A DNA stretch of 64,000 nucleotides from Rhizobium aethiopicum (GCF_900094625.1 NZ_FMAJ01000014.1:62001-126000); one strand, 5' to 3'; shown: positions 38,638-49,264, numbered from the stretch's first letter. Numbers and translations: made by a program. Notes: generated by a model not told the origin, from the sequence alone.

Positions 38638-39480
38638 ATGAATTTGATTGCAAACTTCGCGGTGCTTGCATCGCGGCGGACGATCTTCGATCTGCCCGTC
38701 TGCGATCTCGGCTGGGACGATGCCCTCGTTTTTATCAACGAGCTCGCTTCCATTCCCGTCGGCCAGACCGTGGTTTGCTTCGTGAACGCCCATAACATGC
38801 TGACGGCGCTGCGCGACGATGAATATTACCGGATCATGTCAAACAATCTGGTGCTGCCTGATGGTATCGGCCTCAACATCGCCTCGCAGATCGCCCATGG
38901 CGGCCCGTTTCCCGCCAATCTGAACGGCACCGATTTCGTGCCGGCCTTCCTCACCTTCATGGAGGCGCCGCGCCGCATCGGCTTGATCGGCGGCAAGCGC
39001 TCCGTCGTCGAGGCCGCGGCGGTAAATTTCCGCAAGCACACGCCCTGGCATGAATTTGTCGTCATTTCCGACGGTTTTTTCGACAAGGTCGATTCCACCG
39101 ATGTCATCGACGAGATCGAGCGCCAGAAGCTCGATATCCTGATCGTCGGCATGGGGACGCCGCTTCAGGAGAAATGGGTCCACGACAACATCCGTGCCGA
39201 CCATGCGCGTCTGGTGCTGACGGTTGGCGCTCTCTTCGATTTCGTCTCCGGCGCCGTCCCGCGGGCGCCGAAAACCGTGCGGATGATGCGTCTGGAATGG
39301 GCCTATCGCCTGGTCCAGGAGCCAGCGCGCCTCTGGCGGCGTTATGTCGTCGGCATTCCGGTCTTCCTCTTCCATGTCCTGCGCTATCGCTTCCGCCGGC
39401 GCGAAAGAATTCTCAACCACCCGGAAGAGCGCCGCAGCAGCGTCTTGCAGGCGCCGGCCGACCGCAAGAAAGCGAGCTGA
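38638..39480 (+). CDS. WecG/TagA/CpsF family glycosyltransferase
   Basis: These GT26 enzymes transfer N-acetylmannosamine-type sugars to lipid-linked intermediates in surface polysaccharide synthesis. The start at 38638 (280 residues) is favoured by AGGAGG just upstream, although the frame is open further up. Motifs: FVNAHNMLTALRDDEYY, LPDGIGLNIASQ, LNGTDF (catalytic-type Asp), IGLIGGKRSVV, IVGMGTPLQEKWVHDN and VGALFDFVSGAVPRAP. A basic amphipathic C-terminus (YRFRRRERIL) may contact the membrane. It is followed after 168 bases by a Wzz-like gene, so both may serve one exopolysaccharide or adhesin pathway. Confidence 0.92.
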   Translation: MNLIANFAVLASRRTIFDLPVCDLGWDDALVFINELASIPVGQTVVCFVNAHNMLTALRDDEYYRIMSNNLVLPDGIGLNIASQIAHGGPFPANLNGTDFVPAFLTFMEAPRRIGLIGGKRSVVEAAAVNFRKHTPWHEFVVISDGFFDKVDSTDVIDEIERQKLDILIVGMGTPLQEKWVHDNIRADHARLVLTVGALFDFVSGAVPRAPKTVRMMRLEWAYRLVQEPARLWRRYVVGIPVFLFHVLRYRFRRRERILNHPEERRSSVLQAPADRKKAS

Positions 39481-39550
39481 GCCCGCGCGTTTCTTGTCGC
39501 GCCGGGAGCGCTATCGATCTCGGGCGACGGTAATTCTCGCCGGCTGCGGT

Positions 39551-39573
39551 TAACCATTTCTTTGCCATGGTTA
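39551..39573. promoter_or_regulatory. Inverted repeat TAACCAT-N9-ATGGTTA upstream of the Wzz-like gene
   Basis: TAACCAT (39551-39557) and ATGGTTA (39567-39573) form a perfect 7-bp inverted repeat in a 168-base gap. Preceded by a T, the left arm is the CtrA half-site TTAACCAT. It lies 76-98 bases before the gene's start. Operator function is inferred. Confidence 0.4.
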
Positions 39574-39648
39574 TTTAGGGTAGCTTAATCATCTGCATCG
39601 CGTGCGGATGAGCGAACTCGGCCATCATGTGCATGAGATGTGGCGCAA

Positions 39649-41397
39649 ATGTACGATATCAGGGCCAGAAGCAGCTTCCAGGATCGCGCAGCCGCAGGGC
39701 CGCGTCCCTTAGATCATACTTATCGCCCGCCGCGATCGGCCAGGCCCGATATCGCGCCGCCCGAGGCCGAACTTCTGCGTGCCATCGGCCGCGCGCTGGA
39801 AGAGCAGCGCGTAAAAGCGGCGCGCCCGGCCCCGCTGGTCGACCGCATCGAAACCATCCTCGGCAATCGCCTTCAGGCCGCCAACGATATCGGCCGTCCG
39901 CCGGAGCCGGCCGGTTATGCAGAGCCGAGCGCTGCAATTGAAGCGCCGGCGATTCCGGCCGCGATCCGGGATGATCTTGCCAGGCCCGGGCCGTTCGAGC
40001 CGCGCCGGCGCACCGGCCGCTTCGGCCTTGTCATGACTGTCGTTGCCGCGACGATCCTTGGCGCGGGCCTGTCGGCGCTGATGCCGGTCGCGCCGGTCCT
40101 CCACCGTGCCGAGACGACGCTGGTGGTAAAGACGGATGCGGCCAGCCGCGCCGCCTTCACGCAGGCTGCGGCGAAAGGGCTGCTGTCGGCGCGCATGGTG
40201 GCCTCGACGGTCGCTGCGCTGAAACTTGATCACGATCCGGAATTTGCCGGCTCCAGCACCAATGCGCTTGGTGTCGCGTTCGATCTCCTCTCGGCCACCG
40301 GTGCTGCCGCCGATCCGGCCTCGCGCGCCGAGGCCGCGCTGAAACAAGCGATCGAGATCGTGCCCGATCCGGTCGCCGGTACGATCCTCGTCAGGGTGAC
40401 GACCGGCGACAGCGGCAAATCAATGCGCATCGCCGCACGGCTTGCCGAAACGGTTTCCACAGGCAGCGGCGACGGCAGGAGCGCCGAATCCGATACTGCC
40501 CTGCGCAAGGCCTATGATGAGGCCAAGGCGGAGCTTGTCGCTTTTACGGCAAAGAGCGGCGAGGGCAACGTCAAGGTGGCGATCGACCTTCGCGGTCAGA
40601 TCGATCGGCTCGACGCCGATCTGAAACAGGCAGACCAAAACATTCTTGCCGCAAAGGCGCAGACCGACCGGTTGAAGGCGGCAAAACTTGCGGGCGTGCT
40701 GGATGGTTCGCTCCCCTCCGACATGCTCTCGCCGGCGCTGCAGGACTGGCGGGACAAATATGCGGTTGCAAGGACGACGCTTGCGCAGCTTTCGGCCGAG
40801 CTTGGCCCGCGCCATCCGCGCCTGTTGCAACAGCAGGCTGAAACGGATGGTCTCAAGCAAAACATGGGCAAGGAGCTTGTTCGGCTCGCTCAGCTCGCCA
40901 ATGCGGCTGCCAAGGCGGCGGTTGATGCGCGCAAGGGCCTGAACGACCGCCGCAACACGCTGATCGCCCAGAGCCGGGATACTGGCGTCGATCTGTCCCG
41001 GTTGACCGAGCTGCGCGAAAAGGCGAATGCCGCCCGCTCGCGGCTGGAGCAGTCAGGGTCCGCATCGGGAGCTGCCGACGACGGTCATATGGTCTTGATG
41101 AAGCCGCCGTTGGCCTCGGCGCTATCGCCAACGAATGGTCTGACCGGCCGCGCGCTGGCCGGAGCCGCTGCAGGCCTGGCAATCGGCTTTGCCCTGGCCT
41201 TCCTGCTGTCCTCACGCAAATCCGTCGCGGCTACCGCAACCGATTTACCGGCGTCCTCTTTGGTCCCTTCTCCGCCACCATCGCCCGTGCCGGCGCCGGC
41301 GGCGGTCGACGAGATGGAAGTGCTGCGCTCCGAAATCTCGGGCCTGCGGGACCGGCTCCGCGTTCATGTGATGGAAACGCGGCCGCCGCTGCGCTGA
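39649..41397 (+). CDS. Wzz/chain-length-determinant-like polysaccharide protein
   Basis: The 582-residue product (ATG at 39649; a GTG nine bases earlier is possible) has a disordered Arg/Pro-rich cytoplasmic start. It has a first membrane helix near residues 125-147 (FGLVMTVVAATILGAGLSALMP), then a Wzz-like beta segment (RAETTLVVKTD) and a long periplasmic coiled coil (about 280-480). A second membrane helix lies near 505-525, followed by a Pro-rich cytoplasmic tail. This is the layout of polysaccharide co-polymerases that control chain length. No Walker motifs are present, so no fused tyrosine kinase. It follows the WecG-type gene. Confidence 0.82.
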   Translation: MYDIRARSSFQDRAAAGPRPLDHTYRPPRSARPDIAPPEAELLRAIGRALEEQRVKAARPAPLVDRIETILGNRLQAANDIGRPPEPAGYAEPSAAIEAPAIPAAIRDDLARPGPFEPRRRTGRFGLVMTVVAATILGAGLSALMPVAPVLHRAETTLVVKTDAASRAAFTQAAAKGLLSARMVASTVAALKLDHDPEFAGSSTNALGVAFDLLSATGAAADPASRAEAALKQAIEIVPDPVAGTILVRVTTGDSGKSMRIAARLAETVSTGSGDGRSAESDTALRKAYDEAKAELVAFTAKSGEGNVKVAIDLRGQIDRLDADLKQADQNILAAKAQTDRLKAAKLAGVLDGSLPSDMLSPALQDWRDKYAVARTTLAQLSAELGPRHPRLLQQQAETDGLKQNMGKELVRLAQLANAAAKAAVDARKGLNDRRNTLIAQSRDTGVDLSRLTELREKANAARSRLEQSGSASGAADDGHMVLMKPPLASALSPTNGLTGRALAGAAAGLAIGFALAFLLSSRKSVAATATDLPASSLVPSPPPSPVPAPAAVDEMEVLRSEISGLRDRLRVHVMETRPPLR

Positions 41398-41517
41398 ACC
41401 AACATTTCCTTGCAAGTTTGATATTGCCTTGCCGCTTTCCGACAGGATAGGGCGTTAGCGGGCATTTGACACTCGTCAACTATCAATAGATTGACGTGAA
41501 ACAGGGCGGAGAGACGC

Positions 41518-42417
41518 GTGGCGACAGTAATCGACGGCAAGAACGTAGCTGCATCGGTAATTCAGACGGTCAAGAGTGCGACGGCAGCGCTGGAAAAAAG
41601 CAGCGGCGTGACCACCGGTCTTGCGGTCATCATCGTCGGCGACGACCCGGCAAGTCACGCCTATGTCGGTTCCAAGAGCCGCATGGCCAAGGAATGCGGC
41701 TTCAAGTCTGTGCAGCACACGCTGCCAGCCGAGACGACGCAGGAGGAACTGGCGGGCCTCGTCGCCACCCTCAACGCCGATCCGTCGATCCATGGCATCC
41801 TGGTGCAATTGCCCTTGCCGAAGCCGCTTGACAGCGAGCCGATCATCCAGTCGATCCTGCCGGAAAAGGATGTCGACGGCCTGAGTGTCGTCAATGCCGG
41901 CAAGCTCGCCACTGGTGACCTGAAGACCGGGCTGGTCTCCTGCACGCCGGCCGGCGCCATGGTCTTCGTCCGTCGTACCCACGGCGAGGATCTCTCCGGC
42001 CTCAACGCCGTCGTCATCGGCCGTTCCAACCTGTTCGGCAAGCCGATGGCGCAATTGCTGCTCAACGCCAATGCGACGGTGACGATGGCCCATTCGAGAA
42101 CGAAAAACCTCGCCGAAGTCTGCCGCAACGCCGATATTCTGGTGGCTGCCGTCGGCCGGCCGGAGATGGTCAAGGCCGATTGGGTCAAGCCGGGCGCGAC
42201 TGTGATCGACGTCGGCATCAATCGCGTGCCGGCCCCCGACAGGGGCGAGGGCAAGACCCGGCTCGTCGGCGACGTCGCCTTCGCCGAGGTCTCTGCTGTC
42301 GCCAGCACCATCACCCCGGTGCCGGGCGGCGTCGGACCGATGACCATCGCCATGCTGATGGCCAATACGGTCATCGCCGCCCATCGCACTGCGGGGCAGA
42401 CACCGCCGCAGTTCTGA
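41518..42417 (+). CDS. folD: Bifunctional methylene-THF dehydrogenase/cyclohydrolase FolD
   Basis: FolD interconverts 5,10-methylene-, methenyl- and 10-formyl-tetrahydrofolate in one-carbon metabolism. The 299-residue product starts with GTG (GGCGGAGAG upstream). It has the active-site region YVGSKSRMAKECG (catalytic Lys), the SCTPAGAM segment, the NADP-binding loop VVIGRSNLFGKPMAQLLL, IDVGINRVP and the C-terminal signature PGGVGPMTIAMLM. It converges on aglR, whose stop is 6 bases away. A housekeeping gene with normal length. Confidence 0.97.
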   Translation: MATVIDGKNVAASVIQTVKSATAALEKSSGVTTGLAVIIVGDDPASHAYVGSKSRMAKECGFKSVQHTLPAETTQEELAGLVATLNADPSIHGILVQLPLPKPLDSEPIIQSILPEKDVDGLSVVNAGKLATGDLKTGLVSCTPAGAMVFVRRTHGEDLSGLNAVVIGRSNLFGKPMAQLLLNANATVTMAHSRTKNLAEVCRNADILVAAVGRPEMVKADWVKPGATVIDVGINRVPAPDRGEGKTRLVGDVAFAEVSAVASTITPVPGGVGPMTIAMLMANTVIAAHRTAGQTPPQF

Positions 42418-42423
42418 TTATGA

Positions 42424-43452
42424 TTACGGCCGCTGCGGCGCAGGGCCGGTCGAGGCCCTGACGATCAGCTCGGTCTTCCAGAGTTCCTGGTCGGGGAAGG
42501 GGCCGGCCTGCTTCACCGTGCCGATCAGCCGCTGCGCGATACGCACACCCGCCGCCCGCAGCGAAGAGCGTGTTGTCGTCAGCGGCACCGAGAAGCTTTC
42601 CGGCTTCAACAGCGGCAGCACGTCGTCGTGGGCAATCAGCGAAATGTCCTCACCGAGCCGCAAACCCGCCTGGTTGACCGCGCGGATCGCCCCGAGCGCC
42701 ATCACCGTGCTGGAACAGAGGATCGCCGTCGGCCGCTCCGGCAGTTGCAGAAACCGTTCCATCGCCAGCAGGCCCTGTTCGTCCGTCATGAGCGCGTGGC
42801 TCATGCAATCCTCCTCGAGCGTGAGGCCGCGTTCGCCAAGGGCTGAGATGACGCCGTTCCTTCGGCGGATGGCGAAATCGAGATGCATCGGCCCGTTCAT
42901 CAAGGCAAAGCGCGTATGGCCGAGCTGCAGCAAGAGCCGCGTCGCATCGTAGAAGGCCCCTTCATTGTCGATGTCGAGAAAGGGATAATCCGGCTCCGCA
43001 CCGAAGGAGCGGCCGTGCACGACGTAGTGCATCGCGAGCGATTTCAGCATGGCGAGCCGCGGGTCGTGAGCCCGCATGTAGGCGATGAACAGCGCGTCGA
43101 CATTGCCGCTGATCGCAAGCCGCCGAAGCGCCGCCACCTCATCATCGGGATCAGACGGCATAATGACGAAATGGAAATCGTGGCGCACGGCCTCCTCGCC
43201 GAGCCCGGCCAGAAATTCGCCGAAATGCACGTCGGACTGGTGGCCCGGCGCCGTCGGCATGACGAGGCCGATTGAGCCTGCCTTGCCGGTCGCAAGCCGC
43301 TGGGCGGCCTTGTTCGGCCGGTATCCGGTTTCCTTGACGGCTTGGAGCACGCGCTCCCGGGTCGCTTCGTTGACCTCGGGATAACCGTTGAGCGCCCGGC
43401 TCACCGTCGTCTGCGAAAGCCCCAGCAATTCCGATAGCTGTTTGAGATTCAC
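42424..43452 (-). CDS. aglR: LacI-family repressor AglR of the alpha-glucoside operon
   Basis: The 342-residue protein has the LacI helix-turn-helix at its start (MNLKQLSELLGLSQTTVSRALNGYPEVNEATRERV), the hinge helix AAQRLATGKAGSIGLVMP, and a periplasmic-binding-protein-like effector domain. It is divergent from aglE, as in the S. meliloti agl locus, where AglR represses aglEFGAK. Two AAAGCGCTTT palindromes in the shared 297-base region are the expected operators, one close to each gene. The inducer is likely an alpha-glucoside such as sucrose, maltose or trehalose. Confidence 0.92.
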   Translation of the reverse strand: MNLKQLSELLGLSQTTVSRALNGYPEVNEATRERVLQAVKETGYRPNKAAQRLATGKAGSIGLVMPTAPGHQSDVHFGEFLAGLGEEAVRHDFHFVIMPSDPDDEVAALRRLAISGNVDALFIAYMRAHDPRLAMLKSLAMHYVVHGRSFGAEPDYPFLDIDNEGAFYDATRLLLQLGHTRFALMNGPMHLDFAIRRRNGVISALGERGLTLEEDCMSHALMTDEQGLLAMERFLQLPERPTAILCSSTVMALGAIRAVNQAGLRLGEDISLIAHDDVLPLLKPESFSVPLTTTRSSLRAAGVRIAQRLIGTVKQAGPFPDQELWKTELIVRASTGPAPQRP

Positions 43453-43517
43453 CTGCTATGCTTCCTCCCGGCCGCCCGTCAGCCACTTCAAAGGCTTGCC
43501 ACCTCCCAATGGCACCC

Positions 43518-43527
43518 AAAGCGCTTT
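43518..43527. promoter_or_regulatory. AglR operator candidate near aglR
   Basis: AAAGCGCTTT, a perfect 10-bp palindrome 66 bases upstream of the aglR start, matching the LacI-family operator style with a central CG. Likely site of autoregulation. Confidence 0.65.
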
Positions 43528-43679
43528 CAATTATGTATCATCTCGCGCGCTTGACTCAAGAAAAATCGCTCCATATTTCCCGGATAGGCGCTGCTGCGCC
43601 TGCGATTTCGCGCGGGTCCACAGCGGATTTGGCGAATTAACTTGACTCGGGTCCACCGACAGTGGAATGAGTTCGGTTG

Positions 43680-43693
43680 TCAAAGCGCTTTGA
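43680..43693. promoter_or_regulatory. AglR operator candidate near aglE
   Basis: TCAAAGCGCTTTGA, a perfect 14-bp palindrome containing the same core as the 43518 site, 57-70 bases before the aglE ATG. It overlaps TTGTCA (43677-43682), a possible -35. Centre-to-centre distance to the other operator is 164 bp, which would allow a repression loop. Confidence 0.7.
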
Positions 43694-43749
43694 AATTTCT
43701 TTTGAAGAGGAATTCGGCGCGGTTGGGATTGTGATGGGAGGTTGATCAC

Positions 43750-45111
43750 ATGAAAAAGTCATTTTTGATGGGCGTTGCCGTTGCAGCGCTTTTTGCCGGT
43801 GCTGCGTCCGCGGCCGACCTGAAGTTTGCGCCAGGACAGGATTCCAAGTTCAACTGGAAGAGCTATGACGAATTCAAGGCCGCGCATGCCGATCTGAAAG
43901 GTCAGCCGCTGACGATCTTCGGCCCATGGCGCGGCGAGGACGAGGCGTTCTTCATGAGCGTTCTCGCCTATTTCACCGAAGCAACCGGCATCGACGCGAA
44001 ATACTCTTCCTCCGAAAACTACGAGCAGCAGATCGTCATCGACACCCAGGCGGGCTCGCCGCCGAACATCGCCATTCTGCCGCAGCCGGGCCTTCTCGCC
44101 GATCTCGCCGGCAAGGGCTTCCTGACACCGCTCGGTGATGACAACTCCAAATGGATCAAGGATAATTACGGCGCCGGCGACAGCTGGGTCGGTTACGGCA
44201 CCTATAAGGGCAAGGATGGCAAGGAAGCCTTCTACGCCTTCCCATACAAGGCCGATGTCAAGTCGCTGGTGTGGTATGTGCCGGAGAATTTCGAGGAAGC
44301 CGGTTACAAGATCCCGACGACCATGGAAGAGTTGCATGCCCTGACCGATCAGATCGTCAAGGATGGCGGCGTTCCCTGGTGCATCGGCCTCGGTTCCGGC
44401 GGCGCCACCGGCTGGCCGGCGACCGACTGGGTCGAGGACATCATGCTGCGCATGCAGCCGCCGGAAGCTTATGACAAGTGGACGACCAACGAACTGAAGT
44501 TCACCGATCCGGCCGTCGTTGCGGCCATCGACGAATTCGGCAAGTTCGCCAAGAACGAGAAATATGTCGATGGCGGCGTGGCTGCGGTGGCTTCGACCGA
44601 TTTCCGCGACAGCCCGAAGGGTCTCTTCGCCGTTCCGCCGAAGTGCTACATGCACCATCAGGCTTCGTTCATTCCGTCCTTCTTCCCAGAAGGCACGAAG
44701 CTCGGCCAGGATGCCGACTTCTTCTACATGCCGACCTACGCCTCGAAACCGGAACTCGGCAAGCCGGTTCTCGGCGCTGGCACGCTCGTCTCGATCGCCA
44801 AGGACTCGAAGGCGGCCCGTGCCTTCGTCGACTTCCTGAAGACCCCGATCGCGCACGAGGTCTGGATGGCGCAGTCGAGCTTCCTGACGCCATATAAGGG
44901 CGTCAGCACCGAGGCCTATGCCAATCCGCAGATGAAGAAGGAAGGCGAGATCCTGACGTCGGCCACCACCTTCCGCTTCGACGGTTCCGACCTGATGCCG
45001 GGCAAGATCGGCGCCGGCGCCTTCTGGACTGGCATGGTCGATTTCGTCGGCGGCAAGTCCGCCGAAGAGGCTGCCGGCGAAATCCAGAGCGCCTGGGACG
45101 GCATCAAGTAA
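43750..45111 (+). CDS. aglE: Alpha-glucoside ABC transporter substrate-binding protein AglE
   Basis: AglE is the periplasmic receptor for alpha-glucosides. The 453-residue product has a Sec signal peptide (hydrophobic FLMGVAVAALFAG, cut after ASAA). The extracellular solute-binding family 1 fold follows, with the typical hinge region ...FDLANLLSGKGF-like start, AFPYKADVKSLVWYVPENF and FLKTPIAHEVW. First gene of aglEFGAK; operator and promoter lie upstream. Two tandem hairpins follow, which probably keep its mRNA more abundant than the permease part. Name given by exact gene order match to the S. meliloti locus. Confidence 0.94.
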   Translation: MKKSFLMGVAVAALFAGAASAADLKFAPGQDSKFNWKSYDEFKAAHADLKGQPLTIFGPWRGEDEAFFMSVLAYFTEATGIDAKYSSSENYEQQIVIDTQAGSPPNIAILPQPGLLADLAGKGFLTPLGDDNSKWIKDNYGAGDSWVGYGTYKGKDGKEAFYAFPYKADVKSLVWYVPENFEEAGYKIPTTMEELHALTDQIVKDGGVPWCIGLGSGGATGWPATDWVEDIMLRMQPPEAYDKWTTNELKFTDPAVVAAIDEFGKFAKNEKYVDGGVAAVASTDFRDSPKGLFAVPPKCYMHHQASFIPSFFPEGTKLGQDADFFYMPTYASKPELGKPVLGAGTLVSIAKDSKAARAFVDFLKTPIAHEVWMAQSSFLTPYKGVSTEAYANPQMKKEGEILTSATTFRFDGSDLMPGKIGAGAFWTGMVDFVGGKSAEEAAGEIQSAWDGIK

Positions 45112-45121
45112 TCGTTCAGAT

Positions 45122-45145
45122 ATGCCGCCGGCTTGCCGGCGGCAT
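45122..45145 (+). repeat. Hairpin 1 between aglE and aglF
   Basis: ATGCCGCCGG (45122-45131) and CCGGCGGCAT (45136-45145), perfect 10-bp stem with loop CTTG, 10 bases after the aglE stop, no T-run. Such hairpins after binding-protein genes commonly stabilise the upstream mRNA and lower downstream expression. Confidence 0.7.
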
Positions 45146-45158
45146 CGTCTGCATCAAG

Positions 45159-45184
45159 TGGCCGGATTCAACAGTGTCCGGCCA
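45159..45184 (+). repeat. Hairpin 2 between aglE and aglF
   Basis: TGGCCGGA (45159-45166) and TCCGGCCA (45177-45184), perfect 8-bp stem with a 10-base loop, 13 bases after hairpin 1. The remaining bases up to aglF at 45294 show no gene and end with a GGGGAGGGA ribosome site. Confidence 0.6.
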
Positions 45185-45293
45185 TCTGAGGATACTGTGG
45201 TCAAGTGCGCACACATATTGGCGGTGACCGGCGCTGGCCCGTCAGAATAAAAACCGGTCGGAATGAGATCAGGGGAAGCAGGGGAGGGACGTA

Positions 45294-46307
45294 ATGCTAT
45301 TGCAGATAGTGTCCGCATTGGGCGTCGTGATCGCCGCCGTTGTCGCATGCTCGGCCTATTTCTATTTTTCGAACAAAATCCTGGATATGGCACTGCCGGT
45401 GAGCGACGGCGACGTCCGCGCCGCATCGCGCAATCTCAACCGTCGCGCTGTCATCCGGCCATGGCTGTTTCTCGGCCCGGCGCTCTTTCTGCTTTTCGTC
45501 TACCTCGTCTATCCCGTCGTGGCGACCTTCATTCTCTCCTTCTACGACCGCACCGGTCTGCAGTTCGTCGGTCTCGCCAACTATAAATGGGCGATCGGCG
45601 ACCGCGAATTCCGCCAGTCGATCTTCAACAATATCCTCTGGCTCGCCGTGGTGCCGGCCGCCTGCACCTTCTTCGGCCTGGTCATCGCGGTGATGACCGA
45701 TCGCATCTGGTGGGGCAATATCGCCAAGAGCATCGTCTTCATGCCGATGGCGATCTCCTTCGTCGGCGCCTCGGTCATCTGGAAATTCATATATGAGTAT
45801 CGTGGCGGCAACGACGTCCAGATCGGCCTCTTGAACGCCATCGTCCAGCTCTTCGGCGGCACGCCCGAAGTGTGGATCTCCATTCCCTTCTGGAACAATT
45901 TCTTCCTGATGATCATCCTGATCTGGATCCAGACCGGTTTCGCCATGGTCATCCTGTCGGCCGCGCTGCGCGGCATTCCCGAGGAGACGATCGAGGCCGC
46001 CGTCATCGACGGCGCCAATGGCTGGCAGATCTTCTGGCGCATCATGGTGCCGCAGGTCTGGGGCACCATCGCCGTCGTCTGGACGACGATCACCATCCTT
46101 GTCCTGAAGGTCTTCGACATCGTGCTAACCATGACCAACGGCCAGTGGCAGACCATGGTGTTGGCGAACCTGATGTTCGACTGGATGTTCCGCGGCGGCG
46201 GCGATTCCGGCCGAAGCGCCGTCATCGCCATTATCATCATGCTCGCCGTCACGCCGATCATGATCTGGAACGTGCGCCGCGCCAATCGCGAACTGAAGGG
46301 CCACTGA
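45294..46307 (+). CDS. aglF: Alpha-glucoside ABC transporter permease AglF
   Basis: Inner-membrane permease, 337 residues, of the MalF type. A first helix (residues 3-25) precedes a short cytoplasmic stretch, then six membrane segments. The binding-protein-dependent EAA loop (IPEETIEAAVIDGANGWQIFWRIMVPQVWG) contacts the ATPase. The ribosome site GGGGAGGG is strong. It is one base from aglG. The gene is 182 bases after aglE because of the two hairpins. Confidence 0.94.
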   Translation: MLLQIVSALGVVIAAVVACSAYFYFSNKILDMALPVSDGDVRAASRNLNRRAVIRPWLFLGPALFLLFVYLVYPVVATFILSFYDRTGLQFVGLANYKWAIGDREFRQSIFNNILWLAVVPAACTFFGLVIAVMTDRIWWGNIAKSIVFMPMAISFVGASVIWKFIYEYRGGNDVQIGLLNAIVQLFGGTPEVWISIPFWNNFFLMIILIWIQTGFAMVILSAALRGIPEETIEAAVIDGANGWQIFWRIMVPQVWGTIAVVWTTITILVLKVFDIVLTMTNGQWQTMVLANLMFDWMFRGGGDSGRSAVIAIIIMLAVTPIMIWNVRRANRELKGH

Positions 46308-46308
46308 G

Positions 46309-47472
46309 ATGACCGCTGTCGGAAGTTACTTCAAGATCGGCCCCGCCCGTCTCTTCGTTCACCTTGCCGTTCTGCTGATCGTCATCATCTGGCTGATCCC
46401 GACGCTCGGCATCTTCGTCAGCGCCCTGCGCGACAAGGACCAGATCGTCGTCTCCGGCTGGTGGACGTCCTTCGTCGGCTCGACGCAGACTGTCGCCGTG
46501 CGCCTGGGGACGCCGGATCAGCAACAGCAGGAAGGTGCCAACTACGTCATTTCAGGCAATGTACTGGAAGGACAGACGGGCCGCTCGGTCAAGGCTTTCG
46601 GCAATCGCGTGCAGCAGCCGGCCGCCTTCGAGGCCGGTCAGACTGCCGATCTCGGCGACGGTGAAACGCTGCAGATCAACAGCGACGGCAGCTATCGCTA
46701 TATGAAAAACGCCGCTTTCTCGCCCGATCAAAGGCCGCGGCGCATCTATGTCTCCGTTTCGGCGCCGCCGGAATTCACGATGCAGAACTACAACACGGTA
46801 CTGAGGGGCGAAGGCATCGGCCAGTCCTTCATCAATTCGCTGACGGTGACCATCCCGGCGACGATCATCCCGATCCTGATTGCCGCTTTTGCCGCCTATG
46901 CCTTGAGCTGGATGGAGTTTCCCGGTCGCGCGCTGCTGATTGCGCTCGTCGTCGGCCTCATCGTCGTGCCGCTGCAGATGTCGCTGATCCCGCTTCTGCG
47001 CCTCTATAACGAGGTCGGCAATATGCTCAACCAGCCGTCGAAGACCTATCCCGGCATCTGGCTGGCGCATACCGCTTTCGGTATGCCGCTCGCCATCTTT
47101 CTCCTGCGGGCCTATATTGCCGGCCTGCCGAAGGAGATCATCGAATCCGCCCGCGTCGACGGCGCGAGCGATTTCGAGATCTTCACCCGCATCGTTTTGC
47201 CCTTGTCCTTCCCGGCACTAGCCTCCTTCGCCATCTTCCAGTTCCTGTGGGTGTGGAACGACCTGCTTGTCGCCATGGTCTTCCTCGGCACCGACAAAGA
47301 CCACATCGTGCTGACCGGCAGCCTGAACGCGCTGCTCGGTTCTCGCGGCGGCAATTGGGAGATTCTGACGGCGTCGGCCTTCGTCACCATCATCGTGCCG
47401 CTGCTCGTTTTCTTCGGGCTGCAGCGTTATCTGGTGCGTGGTCTGCTGGCCGGCTCGGTCAAGGGCGGCTGA
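46309..47472 (+). CDS. aglG: Alpha-glucoside ABC transporter permease AglG
   Basis: Second permease, 387 residues, about 100 longer than usual MalG-type proteins. The first membrane helix (residues 20-42) is followed by a large periplasmic insertion (about 45-155) with beta-strand-like segments and QINSDGSYRYMKN. The rest is the normal permease with EAA loop LPKEIIESARVDGASDFEIFTRIVLPL. The insertion lies on the side facing the binding protein AglE. One base separates it from aglF; aglA follows after 34 bases. Confidence 0.93.
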   Translation: MTAVGSYFKIGPARLFVHLAVLLIVIIWLIPTLGIFVSALRDKDQIVVSGWWTSFVGSTQTVAVRLGTPDQQQQEGANYVISGNVLEGQTGRSVKAFGNRVQQPAAFEAGQTADLGDGETLQINSDGSYRYMKNAAFSPDQRPRRIYVSVSAPPEFTMQNYNTVLRGEGIGQSFINSLTVTIPATIIPILIAAFAAYALSWMEFPGRALLIALVVGLIVVPLQMSLIPLLRLYNEVGNMLNQPSKTYPGIWLAHTAFGMPLAIFLLRAYIAGLPKEIIESARVDGASDFEIFTRIVLPLSFPALASFAIFQFLWVWNDLLVAMVFLGTDKDHIVLTGSLNALLGSRGGNWEILTASAFVTIIVPLLVFFGLQRYLVRGLLAGSVKGG

Positions 47473-47506
47473 CCATTTCCGAACGTGAATTCAAACAGGA
47501 TATTCC

Positions 47507-49159
<1,653 letters not shown>

Positions 49160-49163
49160 ATCA

Positions 49164-49240
49164 GGATGATTTTGGCGAGGCCGGGCTAAAATCCCGATCG
49201 GATCTGAATCGAAGTTAGAGCATGATGTCCCATCATGCTC
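49164..49240. repeat. Rhizobial intergenic mosaic-like element between aglA and aglK
   Basis: GGGCTAAAATCCCGATCGGATC...GAGCATGATG (49218-49227), TCC, CATCATGCTC (49231-49240). The last arms are a perfect 10-bp inverted repeat. Pieces are shared with the element at 37217-37335. It sits within the operon, just before the GGAGGGGAGAG ribosome site of aglK. Confidence 0.55.
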
Positions 49241-49264
49241 CGGAAATCAGGAGGGGAGAGAGAA

